Shown piece by piece: positions 12,094 through 21,830 of a DNA stretch of 64,000 nucleotides. The notes under the pieces were generated by a model. That model did not search any database. It saw only the letters and a list, made by a program, of their open reading frames with translations, and was not told the DNA's origin. Position 1 is the first letter of the stretch, and every line of letters starts with the position of its first letter. Where the stretch lies: NCBI GenBank assembly GCA_964036295.1, contig OZ038463.1:19083069-19147068 (forward strand). The letters run 5' to 3'. A program made the position numbers and the translations under genes. This stretch comes from Plumapathes pennacea (Eukaryota; Cnidaria; Anthozoa; Antipatharia; Myriopathidae).

Positions 12094-15000
12094 TCAGACA
12101 ACTGGCTGGCCATAGAGAGAGGCAAGAAAGTCACTTTTGTGTCCTTTTTTGGCATGTAAGCAGTCCTTGCACTGCCAAGTCTCCAGTGGCTCCTCTATTC
12201 CAGCACAGGTCCTAGAAATTGATTTAGAATTAATAATAATCAAATTCAACATTTATCAATTAACAAAAAATAATGTGCAGTGATTGTTAACTGTTCACTG
12301 TCCAAAAGGCTGGATTTCATTCTTCTGTATACATCTCTTGTACATATCAGTGACATAGTTACTATATGTTGCAAATATTTTGTACATTATATGCAATAAT
12401 CAAATAATTATTATTTGCTTACCAGTCAAACCATTTGGTGCAGCTGTCACATTCTACCATGTCCATATACTTAGTTGTTTTGCAGGCCTGGCAGGTCCAT
12501 TCTTTTCTGATTTCAACTATTTCAACAAAAATTTAAAGCAACAACAATATGGGGGTTAGTAAATTTACACTTGTAATAACTCGGGCACTAATATAATTAT
12601 TGACAGGATGTTAAAAACACAATGCAAATTAGTTATTTCAACTAAGGGGATGGGGTTTAATTCCTATACCTCTGGCAAATAGATGATACAACCACCAAGA
12701 AAACTCTAAGTATTTACATGCAACAGCAAATTAAACAACAACATGCAATTACAACAGCAGTCCAACTAGCAGGATGCTGGACAAACTCGGCCCCCCATTG
12801 TTTCAAAATGTTTGATCCCGAAAAACAAAGTAATGGTATGACTGTAAAATTATTTGAGCTTTCTACCTTACATCCTCATATATTTGCAGGTGGAACATAC
12901 TTCCTAATGGAGAATCCGTATAAAAATGAAAGATCTATTTGTAACTTTTCACCTGCTGATTTCACTGTGAGCCAAGCATTATCATCAAGAAAGAGTTTGA
13001 ATGCAGTGGCATCACAATCAATGGCTTCTTCTGGGATGCTTCTGCCCTCTTGACAACAGTCTGCAGGTGAGATCTTTTGCCCAGTTTCCATGTAGGTCTT
13101 CACTGCATGGGGGCTTGCAAACCAGGACGAATCTCGACTATTGAAAACGAAATTAATAAAAAGTTACTGGAAAAGAATGAACCTTTGCTTTTCTTCATGT
13201 TTAAAACCCTCAATTTATTAGAGACATACAGTACCTTTGGTAGGTTTTGCTCTGGCAACCTGAACACCGAGTTCTGGTAGATCCCCAAGCATTTTCATGA
13301 ACGTTTCTTGCTCTTCTCTAGTTGGACGACCAAAGCGAACTTTAGAACGGCTGGTCTGCTTTCTGGTGGAGTAAAATCTTGGTTGAATTTCATTTTTCAA
13401 CTGCTCTGCAGATGTTATGGTACGTACAAGGTGAACGTGCTTGCAAATAGATCCAGTGATCAAACTGTCTGGACAACTGCATTGGAACATGTGCACGCAC
13501 ATGTTACAAGGCTTGCATACCAACTGGCAGGGACTTCTTTGAGAGCAAGATGAAGACAACTGGATAACCTCATACCTCATAGCTCGTCCTACCATCAACT
13601 GATTCCACGCCCCACTTGTTCTCCCCGTTGGCTTTTACTGATTCTGCTGACAACTTCTGACTCTCTTGATGACGATTGACGATGTTTGATATACGGTATG
13701 TTGACTTGCCTTTGGTCAGCTTGATGAGCCGATCAAATCCTTTGTCACAAACAAACTTGATAAGGTTGACAAGACACCTGTCTACCCGCTTGTTGACTTT
13801 CCCACCAAGATAAAGCCTCTTGAACACTCTGTGGAAGGCTTCAACAAACATGTTGGTGTTAATCCCGAAACCCTTGCGGTAGCAATAAGCCCACTGGGAT
13901 TTCTTGTGCAGCCATTCCTTTGTGAAGTACTTTTCAAATGTTGAGGTTTTTGGGTTCAATTGTAGTTTGCGCACGAGACCATCAAGACAATCCTGGAACA
14001 AGGTTTCGTTCATTTGTTCCAGAACTGTCCTGAGGTTTTTGTACACGTCTTCCTGAATTTCCGAGTCGCCGATCTTCTTGTGTAATTCCTCTTTCCACGC
14101 CTTGTCCATGTGCCACGTGCAAAGTAATTTTGCTGGCCTTGGTGCCTCCATCACACCTATCCAAGCGTTATAAAAATGTTGTGCCATGTCGCTCATGAAG
14201 AACGTGCTGTGCACTATACCAGAATTATTTTTAAGCTCTCGATAAAATAGGCACATTGTGGTGAAATCTTCATGGCTTGATAGACACCAGCCTGCCGGAA
14301 AGCCAGTACCGAACTCATCGACTACCAGTACCGTGTTTAGGACAAAGTCATACGCATTAGTTCCATGTGTTGAGTCGCAGCAAATCCCATTGTGCGCAAA
14401 CTTCTGGAACATGCTCCGTTGAAGTGGGGTTTGTATTACCAGGAAGAAGTCGTCTTTGGCCAGATCGTACCCTTCTTCACTTTCTTGACCCTGAAGCTTG
14501 AAGTAGAGGACTGGGTTTTCTTTTGTGTCTTGCCACTCCTTGATCCAGGCCAAAACGCTTTGTTGGTCATTTGCGTGATGCTGGATTTCTCTGAGGCCGT
14601 AGGAGCGTTCGATGTTTGCTATGTCTTTCCATCCGATCAAGTGATGGCGACCAAATTCCTCAGATACGCTCTCCCTTATTTCGTCCAGAATCTTCTCTTT
14701 TGAGACGGCCTGTTTTATCTTTACAGCAATCTCTTCCCGCTTTCCTTTGGGTAGTCTCAGGTGTTGAATCTCCTTATCGTGACCGTAGTGAGTGAGAATA
14801 ACGTCTGCAGAGACTGAGCCGTCGTTGCTGATGGTCACGGTCATAGAAGCTGTGCAATTGTGCTCAATCTTGCACGTGCCTGAGGAGCACAAAAGAGACA
14901 ACCATGTGTATATATTAGTTAAAGTCATTATAGATGATGAGAGATAAGGTGATATATTTGACATCGCATTGTTTAGTTTGCTCAGCTTGGTCAAATAACA

Positions 15001-16040
15001 CGCCAATACCAACAAACATATACCTTGTGTTTTTTGGTTTCGTTTTCTTTTGCCAGTCTGTCGGGCGTCCCACCGCAATAACACTGGAAGTACTGGATCT
15101 TTCTTAGGGTTTTAGCACTGACTTTGTCACCCATCATTTTCGAAAAAGAGCACTCTTCGGCCTCTTCTACTTCTGCCTTCCACTGATCAAAATCTGTGAA
15201 ATTGAGAAAAATAGCCCTAGAGGTTGGACAATTAATGGTTTTATTTAATTTTTTTTTGAGTCAAAACTGTATTAAGCAGAGACCCTTGGGGAATTGTGAA
15301 GTATCCGAATAATACAGGTTTGACTGTACTACTATTCAAATACCTTTTCGGTCACATGAACGTACCTGCGTACTTCTTGAAGTGTAACTTTTCCGTCCTA
15401 AAGAACACATTGTGGTAGCCAGGTGTTTGCGCAAGTCACTTATGTGATGGCACTGGAAATCACACTCCAAGCACAAGCATTTCCCTGACTGTGATGGAAT
15501 ATCTTCAAGTCCATGCTTGTTTCTTATGTGGCGTTTCCGATTAAACATACTTGAGCAAGTTTGGCTACAATAGGGGCACGTGAACGTTTTTGAAGAGTGA
15601 ACAGACGGCAATTTAGCAGTGTGTACTTGATCAAAAGGAAATGCTGTTGGTGCTTCATTACAGGGTGGTGCTGTTGGTGCTTGATTACTTGGTGATGCTG
15701 TTGGTGCTTGATTACTTGGTGAAGCTGTTGGTGCTTCATTACTTGGTGATGCTGTTGGTGCTTCCTTACTTGGTGATGCTGTTGGTGCTTCCTTACTTGG
15801 TGATGCTGTTGGTGCTTCATTACAGGGTGGTGCTGTTGGTGCTTGATTACTTGGTGATGCTGTTGGTGCTTCATTACAGGGTGGCGCTGTTGATGCTTGA
15901 TTACTTGTTGATACTGTTGGTGCTTCCCTACTTGGTGATGCTGTTGGTGCTTCCTTACTTGGTGATGCTGTTGGTGCTTCATTACAGGGAGGTGCAGTTG
16001 GTGCTTCATTACTTGGTGGTGCTGTTGGTACTTGATCAGA
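12094..16040 (-). CDS. TE1 transposase: Pro-rich repeat, C2H2, MULE DDE, SWIM, PHD-like
   Basis: Likely exons: about 16040-15366 (linker of 9-residue repeats such as NEAPTASPS, then C2H2 FTCPYCSQTCSSMFNRKRHI), 15193-15024 (FDQWKAEVEEAEECSFSKMM), 14879-13235 (core), 13102-12953, about 12501-12423 and 12211-12094. Core: YFQCYCGG/GTCKIEHNCTASM is a FAR1/FLYWCH-like zinc head. DDE residues lie in CCDSTHGTNAYDF, FFMSDMAQHFYNAW (followed by LLCTWHMDKAW) and NTNMFVEAFHRVF. The SWIM finger is CSCPDSLITGSICKH. The last two exons read EWTCQACKTTKYMDMVECDS then CTKWFDWTCAG and WQCKDC, a PHD-like finger with Asp where His is expected. Damage: a 7 bp tandem duplication at 13568-13581 shifts the frame before SWIM, with further frame breaks near 15405 and 16045. 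It would cut and integrate TE1 ends; this copy is probably inactive. Confidence 0.8.
15640..16030. repeat. 27 bp coding minisatellite in the transposase linker
   Basis: About 14 tandem copies of a 27 bp unit (plus strand ATTACTTGGTGATGCTGTTG followed by GTGCTTC). Because 27 is divisible by three the array stays open in several frames; the minus-strand frame EAPTASPSN runs straight into the C2H2 finger with no stop, so that is the likely real frame. A His/Gln-rich frame (MKHQQHHQV) and a plus-strand Leu/Val-rich frame are byproducts. Confidence 0.85.
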
Positions 16041-16099
16041 GGGTCACTCAGGGAGGATGTATCTCATCACAACTTTCTGCTTGGAAACCCAGGAAGCGA

Positions 16100-17507
16100 T
16101 CACTCTCCTGAGGTAAGTCGAGAATCGTGTTGGGTTCCTGAGAAATGGTGTTGGCCAAGTCCCTGAAGGTTGCCTGTATAGGAAGGCAAGAGATAGGAAA
16201 AAATTCTTTTACTAATTAAAAATACATAATTAGAACAATACTATGAATACAGAATAACAATAAATATTATTAACTTAAATTTTTTAAATTTAAATTAATA
16301 CTATCTGACTTTAACTACGACTGTTACTGTCACTAATCACTATTAAATACTATTTTTACCATTATGAAAACTTCCATACTCAACTTGCACATTTGATTTG
16401 CTCCCAATACACTACCACAAATAAACAGTACCGACAACTAGCATTACGGATGTCTTACCTTGTGGTATGTGGATGAATATTTCTTCGGCGTGACATGCAG
16501 TTGCGGCCATTATCATGGCGATCACTCCACAAACGCTTGCACATTGTTGAACGGGATAGTTCGGTAAACAGGTATCTGCACACACGTGCTCCCCCCTGGA
16601 AGTTTTGTGCCGCGGGTTAATGGCAAATTACTAACTGATAGGCAGTCCCCTCCTTGCCGAAGAAAGCCCGGATGATTGCGTAGACCTTACCCAGCAGGCC
16701 ATCTGGAACATCCCAACCGAGGGTGTCACCATAAACGATCTGTTTGCAGGCACTGTCTACGTAGCACAGTGTCCAGTGGCAGCCCCTTTGGGTGTTCCCT
16801 CCTAGGAACACCTTTCCCGAGCTCGATTTGCCCACATTTGCAAAAAAAGCACAGCACCTTGGTTTAGGACTTCGCAGTCTAGCGGCCACTCTTCCTACGT
16901 CGTTAATGAAATTTACAATGTTACAGTACAAGGCTGTCTGTTCCTTGTTGATTGTTTTTGCCAGCCAACTCATGTAATCACTTATAATCCACCTGTTCCT
17001 GCAGAGTGTTGACATCTCATTTGGGGTCATTTCATGTGATGGCAACACTTTATCACATCTTTCGGTGTATAGAAGTTTCTTAAAATCTTCTATCGAGGAA
17101 TCTTGGGGATATTCTGCCACGTCCTGCGGTTTGCTGTATGGTCCCGAGAACCAGGCAAGCTCTTCTTTGACCGCTCTCTTGATATCACGGGTGTGATGAA
17201 TTTTAACCATGTCGTCCACCGCTTTCAAATCAAATCGATCCTTGCCCATCTCTATGTATCCAAAACCTGACGGCTTCGTATCATGCTCAGTGAATCCAAG
17301 TCTCCATGAATTCAACGTGCTCAGAGGAGGAATGTGATCCAGGGTGAAGGGATCTCGGACTACTTTAGCCCCCAGGTACAATTTTGTGTACCTTCCCCTA
17401 AGACATGCTGTGGGTGGCAGGTGGTACTCATACGCATCTTTCCTTGCAAGGGAAAGAAGTCTGCTTGACGACGCCAGGCGACTGTTGTGTTGCATCGTAC
17501 ATACAGC
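16100..17507 (-). CDS. TE1 Ulp1/C48-type SUMO protease
   Basis: Main exon about 17507-16636, then 16588-16459 and about 16173-16100. The catalytic triad of Ulp1 proteases can be read: His in CHWTLCYVDSACKQIVYGD, Asp at the end of that string (YGDTLGWD), and Gln plus Cys in NYPVQQCASVCGVIAM in the next exon. The intron between them is about 50-60 bp and its exact borders are uncertain. The third exon reads GNLQGLGQHHFSGTQHDSRL and stops at 16100; the same DNA in another frame (ATFRDLANTISQEPNTILDL) may feed the transposase gene, so overlap or alternative splicing is possible. C48 peptidases remove SUMO-like modifiers in the nucleus. Ulp1-bearing MULEs are documented in plants; the first exon with the start codon was not found here. 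Confidence 0.75.
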
Positions 17508-17578
17508 CTACACAGAAAGAGAATGTGAAGTTGCCAGGTAAACGTGGGAAAACGTATAGTTCTTCATTTGAACTCATA

Positions 17579-17814
17579 GGGCCGATTTTTTTAACAAAGT
17601 CTAACTTATACCTTGTTTATCGCAAAATTAAAGGTTAAACGGACGCTGTAAAACAGGGTTAGTAAAACATTTAATTGAATTTTTAGAACATGGTTCGGAG
17701 TCAGTTTACAAAGACAACGTTTGGCCGCTGTCCATTAAGCATGGCTGTTGTTTAAATCTTGTTTAGACCACAACTTTCTTAACCGCGTTCTAAACCTTGT
17801 TAAAAAATCGGCCC
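17579..17814. mobile_element. 236 bp Harbinger-like MITE inside TE1
   Basis: Starts GGGCCGATTTTTTTAACAAA and ends with the inverted match TTGTTAAAAAATCGGCCC. The triplet ATA is repeated on both sides (17576-17578 and 17815-17817), a three-base target duplication as made by PIF/Harbinger elements. It has no coding capacity. It sits between the protease gene and the right arm of TE1. Confidence 0.7.
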
Positions 17815-18277
17815 ATACAGTTTGTAAACCGGATGCGTAATTTGTTCCATCGAATTAATGCTTACCACTTTTCTTCGCCACCCACACCCTTACCACCTCA
17901 CCCCCACCCCCACGCTCATCAGAGCCGACCAGACAGTCCAGCTGAAATCATCCTGCATGTACCTGAGATTGTTTGTTTGACATTATTGTATATGCCTGGG
18001 GTCCTCCTCAAATGAAACAGTTGCAAATAAGTCGCATTGAATGCTGTGTTGTACCTAAAACAACACAAAGCCAGCCACACAAATTTATTATGCGCTGAAG
18101 TGTGAGGAAAATCTGGCCACTTCAGAATATTATTAAATTACCTACCTTAGTACAGTCCTTGTTCTGTGTCCGTGGCAGAATGATATAGTGTTAAACGCAC
18201 AAAAGTAAAATGAAGGATGAAATCACTAGATATAGATAGTGTCAAACGTGTCGAGCCTGAAAGGTCGAATTTACCGC

Positions 18278-19114
18278 GGGAAATTCCCAGTATATCATAT
18301 TTCATTTGTAGGGATTAGGGGTTTCAGGGGTGAGCAATAGCAATTATAATCATATGTTGGCAACCAGAAAGAAACAAATTAAAATGAACATTTAATGCTG
18401 AGAAAGCACTTAACCTCTCTCCCCTACCCCCCTCCCCAACTAACTTGGCCATGCGACTGTGTTGACAGCCTGCATGGCATTTTGTCAGGAGCGATTCCTG
18501 CATGCAAAGTGTAATTAGATACAATACAGGAATCGCTCCGACAATGAACGCACGACTTCATTCAGTCTAAAGAGCAGTGCCGTGTGGATGTGTACGTGAC
18601 AGAATTGGATTGTGTCTTTATTGTGTAATCGCATTTCCCATTTTGCAAGATCGCTCAGTAGCCGGCGCTCACAGATGTATTTCATACTTAAGAGCGATTC
18701 CTGTGTTAATTATGTTAAACAACAGGAATCCCTCTGACAGCATTGTTCAATCTTGGTACAGAGAGGTGTCGGGAATACATTTCTGATTGCGCTAAACGCT
18801 TCTTTTTCTTCAGTCAGTGTTATATAAAGAGACACGGGTTCAATAGTCGCTGAGTTCACAGCCGGATGGTGCTGAACACTGAACTCTCGGGACAGTCGCA
18901 AAATCCACATTAAATTACACCCGTCTGCTTCAAAGTTGTACAGTTATAACTTTGTGACCTTTTAGTACAAAAGGAGAACGTTCATGTACGTCGCTGGTGT
19001 AAGACTTGTCCTCCTGAAGAAATCGGAAAGTGTATCACTCGGAAACGTGATCGGTCGGGCTTCGGTAAGTCTATTGTTCATTGGACCAATCAGAAGCGGG
19101 AGCGATTCCTGTAT
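18278..19114 (-). repeat. TE1 right terminal inverted repeat
   Basis: Mirror of 11202-12083. Contains hairpins GAGCGATTCCTG...CAGGAATCGCTC (18489-18539), GAGCGATTCCTGTG...CAGGAATCCCTC (18692-18735) and the outermost GAGCGATTCCTGT at 19102-19114, which probably marks the true transposon tip. The C2H2-family exon resumes directly after it. Confidence 0.8.
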
Positions 19115-19117
19115 TTA

Positions 19118-20544
19118 GTCACATGTGTGATGAGAAGTGGCAACTTTACCTTTCATTTCTGAAAATTGTTGACATAATATTTTCACCAGCCATTACTCCT
19201 CACAAGGCTGCATTTCTGAAGGAGCTAATCAAAGACCACCACACAATATTTGTCCGGCTGTACCCAAATGCCTCTGTAATTCCAAAAATGCACTATATAG
19301 TTCATTATCCAAGAACAATGCTTATAGACATTTGTTTAAGATAATTTATAAGAAATTTTATTGTACACAATTTCCTTAAAATGCATTTAGGCCATCAAAT
19401 CATTTCCATTAATGACTATTCTTTTTACAATACCTTGATCTGCAGACTTGGTCCCATGGTAAGAACCTGTTGTATGAGATTCGAGGCTAAGCATGAACAC
19501 TTGAAGCGGTTAGCAGCAATCACTGGCAACTTCAAGAATATCCCTTGGACACTGGCCAACAGACACCAGCTACGCCAGTGCTGTGAGATGGCCTGCTGCA
19601 GGCAAGGGCAGCCGTTCATACAGAAACCAGTAGAAGTAGGCCCAGGTACATAATAAACTCAATACTGTCTCATGCATTGTTTGTATAAGTTGCTAAAATA
19701 TAAATATGTTGGTGATGATTTAATGCCACAAAGTAGTGTTCATGCATCACTTTCCGCAGGAACTCAGAAAGAAGCAGGGACTTTTGCCTACTTTCAACTC
19801 CTTCGAGAGGCAATGGGTTGTATTTTAGCTGAGGAGGATATAATTCACGAGTAAGAATTATTTTCAATATAATATTCTAGAACTCAGATAGTTGCCATAT
19901 TTTTATTTTCTTTTTAAAAAGATGTTTGTTATTTATCAATCAAAAAGCTACCATACTTTATTTTACATTTTTTGTCTTTAAAGACCTTATGAATATATTT
20001 CAAATGCATTTTCTTGGCTATTAATTTTCTTGGACAATGTTGTCAGATAGGTTTTGAAGGCAACAAGGTACTAGACATGACCAACTCCAGAACATGGGCT
20101 GTAAGATTTATTCTTTGTTCTAAGTATGCATTACTATGGCATATTGTTAAAGTAATGATAAATTGCTTGTATTTCAGGAGGAAATGGTGTGTCATCCATG
20201 GCACAAAATACACGTTGAGGGCCATTATACACACAGGCTACCAAGAGCTAATGCCGGAGTTTTCAGTCATTGTAAAAATGTGCACAGGAGGAAACCCTGT
20301 GCCAAGTGTGTATTTTGTAATTGACAGGATTGCAACTGACTATTTTGATTCCCACTTTCATGCATATAGAGTACACACTGTAATTAGGAACGAACGTGGT
20401 TATCAACGAGTCATCAGACAACAAGACCTGATTACATTTCGGCCTATGCATGTAAGTCAGCCAATTGATGTGGATCAGGCTGTGCAGAGGACTGATTATG
20501 TTTGTCCAAAATTTGATATTTACATATTCAATGAGCAAGAGTAG
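19118..20544 (+). pseudogene. C-terminal exons of the C2H2 uncharacterised gene (3' part, split by TE1)
   Basis: Blocks in order: 19118-19330 (DEKWQLYLSFLKIVDIIFSP then VIPKMHYIVHYPRTML), about 19446-19646 (RLGPMVRTCCMRFEAKHEHL then WTLANRHQLRQCCEM), about 19740-19852 (SSVHASLSAGTQKEAG), 20047-20100 (IGFEGNKVLDMTNSRTWA) and 20178-20544 (ELMPEFSVIVKMC, DYFDSHFHAYRVHTV). Acceptors CAG precede several of them. The PKMHYxxHYPR...MRFEAKH...NRHQ order is the conserved core of a widespread uncharacterised fish/cnidarian family whose N-terminus carries C2H2 fingers, as found at 10.6-11.0 kb. Function unknown, probably transposon-derived. The segment preceding DEKWQ is lost or lies at the TE1 boundary. 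Confidence 0.6.
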
Positions 20545-20959
20545 TGATTTGTCAATGTTCTGTACTATACGTATCTGCATTCTGTGTGTTTGATTTGCAT
20601 TTTGAAATACAGATTGATTAGGGATGTGAGTCACATTTTGAAATCTCCTAATTGCTGTTGTACAAGTAAGACACTCAGAAAGGCCGAAACGGCCCTCATT
20701 TTACATACCAGGGCTGTTTTGACCAACCCTTATCAATGGTACTGATATAGCCCCGTGGGCCAAATCAGTCCAACATGGGGTCAATTCGTATTTTGATGGG
20801 ACCACTTTGGATTTTACAAGGGCCAATTTGGATTTTAGTGGGGCCACTAGTGACCCCAAATTTCAAAATGGCCCTTTGTGGTCCAAAGTAGCGCCTTCAT
20901 GAAATGGGGCTATTTTGCATTTTGGGGCTACAGCGGCTCTTTCAAATTTACAGTGCAGA

Positions 20960-21075
20960 TGCCTCAAAGAAATCTGCTTGCTTTCAAGCGCTGTTCTTTT
21001 CGCGGAGTTGTTTCTTTGGCTGTCAAATTTTCTCTAGACATACTTGGCGCTGTTCAAGAGATGCCATTCATAGTA
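20960..21075 (-). pseudogene. short fragment of the Gln/Arg-rich exon family
   Basis: On the minus strand the fragment begins LEQRQVCLEK and contains CGCGAAAAGAACAGCGCTTG, matching the Gln/Arg-rich exon copies at 23.5-24.0, 25.9-26.15 and 27.5-27.7 kb. It is too short and too frameshifted to be functional. Confidence 0.45.
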
Positions 21076-21143
21076 ACAACAAGAATTTATTGTTATACAT
21101 GTAGGTGAGATACTGACCACTAAAAGAATGATCTTTTATCAAA

Positions 21144-21545
21144 TATGTAGCTGCAAAACTCCACTGATGGTGTCAGGCCAGTATCCTGCCTGCACTATCT
21201 CTGGCAAGGTGGGTGTAGGCACATCCTTCTGGCAACTAGGGCAGGTGTAACATGGTTTGTCCACATCACACCGCCCTTGAACTTGAGGTAGAATAGTAAT
21301 TATTGGCAAACTATTTTTTCTGAGACCTTATACACCCACACAAACAGTGCACTTGACAGTCAATGTGATAAACAGACAAAAGATCATAGAAGTAAAAAGC
21401 CACATAAAACACTATCTATAAATAGAAAACCCTCTACCCAAAGTATATCACCTTTTTGGTTGACGATTACCAATGATCCATCACTTGGCAACAGCTTTTC
21501 AGCGAAAACGAAGGGTATTTTCCTGCCATAGAGATTTGCAGTATA
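21144..21545 (-). pseudogene. two exon-like fragments, possibly of a KDZ-type transposase
   Basis: Two minus-strand blocks are readable: 21540-21452, YGRKIPFVFAEKLLPSDGSL then VIVNQK followed by a donor (AAAAG|gtgata), and 21290-21150, PCYTCPSCQKDVPTPTLPEI then VQAGYWPDTISGVLQ. A CxxC pair followed by 'GYWP' recalls the cysteine-cluster region of Kyakuja-Dileera-Zisupton transposases, but the similarity rests on a few residues. No catalytic core is visible nearby. Confidence 0.3.
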
Positions 21546-21565
21546 AATGGCCTTATCCTATTAAG

Positions 21566-21830
21566 TCATTCATTCATTCATTCATTCGTTCATTCAATCA
21601 TTGATGCATTCATTCATTTTTGCCTGCCTGTCTGCCTGCCTGCCTTCCTTCCTTCCCTCCTTTCTTCTTACATACCTGTACTTCTCCCTTTCTACTTTCT
21701 TTCTTGCCTTTCTTCCTGCCTTCATCCATCCACAGGTCTGAAATAGGGTATACGTTTTGGAGTCAGGTCTGACATAGGATGTACATTTTGGAGTCAGGTC
21801 TAAAAATAGGGTAAGAGTTTTCAGGTCCGG
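21566..21830. repeat. simple repeats and a 31 bp tandem repeat
   Basis: (CATT)n at about 21570-21620 passes into (CCTG)n/(CCTT)n until about 21725. Then three degenerate copies of a roughly 31 bp unit beginning CAGGTCTGAAATAGGGTATA follow at 21734-21830. Confidence 0.8.

Larger units (their letters stand above)
11202..19114. mobile_element. TE1: Mutator-like (MULE) transposon with long inverted ends, carrying Ulp1 protease and transposase genes
   Basis: Inverted arms of about 0.85 kb flank roughly 6.2 kb of internal sequence. The left arm starts TGAACAATAGGCCTACCGAA; the right arm, read on the minus strand, gives TGAACAATAGACTTACCGAA and continues 34 bases further out to ACAGGAATCGCTC at 19102-19114. 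That outer piece is missing on the left, so the left end is probably truncated at 11202. All genes inside lie on the minus strand: a Ulp1/C48 protease first, then a C2H2-MULE-SWIM-PHD transposase ending (12094) just inside the left arm. Long TIRs and a MULE DDE core are standard for Mutator-like elements. No target duplication can be read because the left tip is lost. Confidence 0.85.

Noticed and set aside
15641-16111. Leu/Val-rich plus-strand frame over the 27 bp minisatellite
   Set aside because: Shadow of the minus-strand transposase linker; it exists only because the unit is divisible by three.
11186-19090. TTGGAC on the left (11188) and at 19081 as a TE1 target duplication
   Set aside because: The right copy lies inside the transposon tip (19081-19114), so the match is by chance.
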